Source: JBBDSU01 sp040904825 (GTDB lineage Bacteria > Actinomycetota > Nitriliruptoria > Nitriliruptorales > Nitriliruptoraceae). Taken from it: a stretch of DNA of 15,171 nucleotides. Below the pieces are notes generated by a model, which was not told where the DNA came from, did not search any database, and worked only from the letters and a program-made list of their open reading frames with translations. The stretch covers positions 1 through 15,171 of the forward strand of contig JBBDSU010000067.1 of assembly GCA_040904825.1 (NCBI GenBank), read 5' to 3'. The position numbers were made by a program, and so were the translations under genes. Below are positions 14,991-15,171 of the stretch, one piece after another. The stretch's first letter is position 1. Every line of letters begins with the position of its first letter.

Positions 14991-15027
14991 AACAAAAAGC
15001 CCCGAATCTGGTCGATTCAGGGGCTTT
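14991..15027 (-). terminator. Rho-independent terminator downstream of tRNA-Phe
   Basis: On the minus strand AAAGCCCCTGAATC pairs with GATTCGGGGCTTT, with a single bulged T, around a five-base loop. A T-rich run (TTTTTGTT) follows, ending at 14991. It lies ten bases past the 3' end of tRNA-Phe and would end the tRNA-Asp-tRNA-Phe transcript. It also coincides with the end of the DUF1697 remnant. Confidence 0.9.
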
Positions 15028-15036
15028 AGAGGGAAG

Positions 15037-15109
15037 TGGTCAGGGGCGGGATCGAACCGCCGACACCACGATTTTCAGTCGTGTGCTCTACCAACTGAGC
15101 TACCTGACC
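15037..15109 (-). tRNA. tRNA-Phe (anticodon GAA)
   Basis: A 73-nt cloverleaf. The acceptor stem is GGTCAGG/CCTGACC with discriminator A, and the D arm is GCTC-AGTTGGTA-GAGC. The anticodon stem-loop is CACGA-CTGAAAA-TCGTG (anticodon GAA), and the T arm is GGCGG-TTCGATC-CCGCC. CCA is not encoded, since CTT follows the discriminator, so it must be added after transcription. It lies eight bases after the tRNA-Asp gene on the same strand. Confidence 0.98.
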
Positions 15110-15117
15110 GGGTGAAG

Positions 15118-15171
15118 CGGACCTGACGGGATTTGAACCCGCGACCTCCACCTTGACAGGGTGGCGAGCAC
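15118..15171 (-). tRNA. tRNA-Asp (anticodon GTC), 5' part outside the window
   Basis: The 3' two thirds are present. The anticodon stem-loop is CCACC-CTGTCAA-GGTGG (anticodon GTC), the T arm is GCGGG-TTCAAAT-CCCGT, and the 3' acceptor strand is CAGGTCC with discriminator G, as expected for Asp. CCA is not encoded. The 5' acceptor strand and most of the D arm lie beyond the window end. It is probably co-transcribed with the tRNA-Phe that follows. Confidence 0.95.

Noticed and set aside
14990..15126. Plus-strand coding extension of the DUF1697 frame to the stop at 15126
   Set aside because: It reads through the tRNA terminator, tRNA-Phe and part of tRNA-Asp in antisense and has no similarity to DUF1697 proteins.

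Overview
The window looks like chromosomal DNA of a high-GC Gram-positive bacterium. Codon third positions are strongly G/C, and GTG and TTG starts are common. Genes overlap in ATGA, GTGA and TTGA fashion, the tRNAs lack an encoded CCA, and several protein families are ones often seen in Actinomycetota. A deep-branching actinobacterium such as an acidimicrobial lineage is my guess, but no marker gene here proves it. The sequence contains a 100-base run of N (5333-5432), so it comes from a scaffolded draft or metagenome assembly.

Left part (1-8560, all minus strand). Read in the direction of transcription, the core is a four-gene set: a very large secreted or membrane-anchored protein with beta-rich, fibronectin-III-like domains and an acidic repetitive tail (8560-5174); a MoxR-family AAA+ ATPase (5098-4139); a DUF58 protein (4137-2995); and a membrane protein with a transglutaminase-like domain (2998-689). 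The last three are coupled by a 1-base gap and a 4-base overlap. The order Fn3-like / AAA ATPase / DUF58 / transglutaminase resembles the fn3-aaa-atp-duf58-tgm part of the PFNA cluster described in bifidobacteria. No Ser/Thr kinase or PP2C phosphatase is visible in the window. The catalytic Cys position of the transglutaminase domain is a Pro. Further downstream are a small heme-degrading-type monooxygenase (607-296) and the start of a gene cut by the window edge (286-1).

Middle (8665-10121, minus). A small FmdB-type zinc-ribbon protein overlaps by four bases a Bcr/CflA-like drug:H+ antiporter of the major facilitator superfamily. A 210-base divergent intergenic region (10122-10331) follows.

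Right part (10332-14815). A large membrane-anchored protein with LTD, chitobiase-C-like and CotH-kinase domains (plus strand) faces tail-to-tail a two-gene minus-strand operon. That operon encodes a DUF4956 membrane protein and a VTC-domain (polyphosphate-polymerase-like) protein that retains the full set of tunnel residues I could look for. CotH, VTC and DUF4956 together form a recognisable but functionally unassigned module, and it is the most attractive candidate system here.

Far right (14824-15171). A truncated DUF1697 gene runs into a rho-independent terminator and tRNA-Phe(GAA). A tRNA-Asp(GTC), cut by the window end, lies just upstream of tRNA-Phe on the minus strand.
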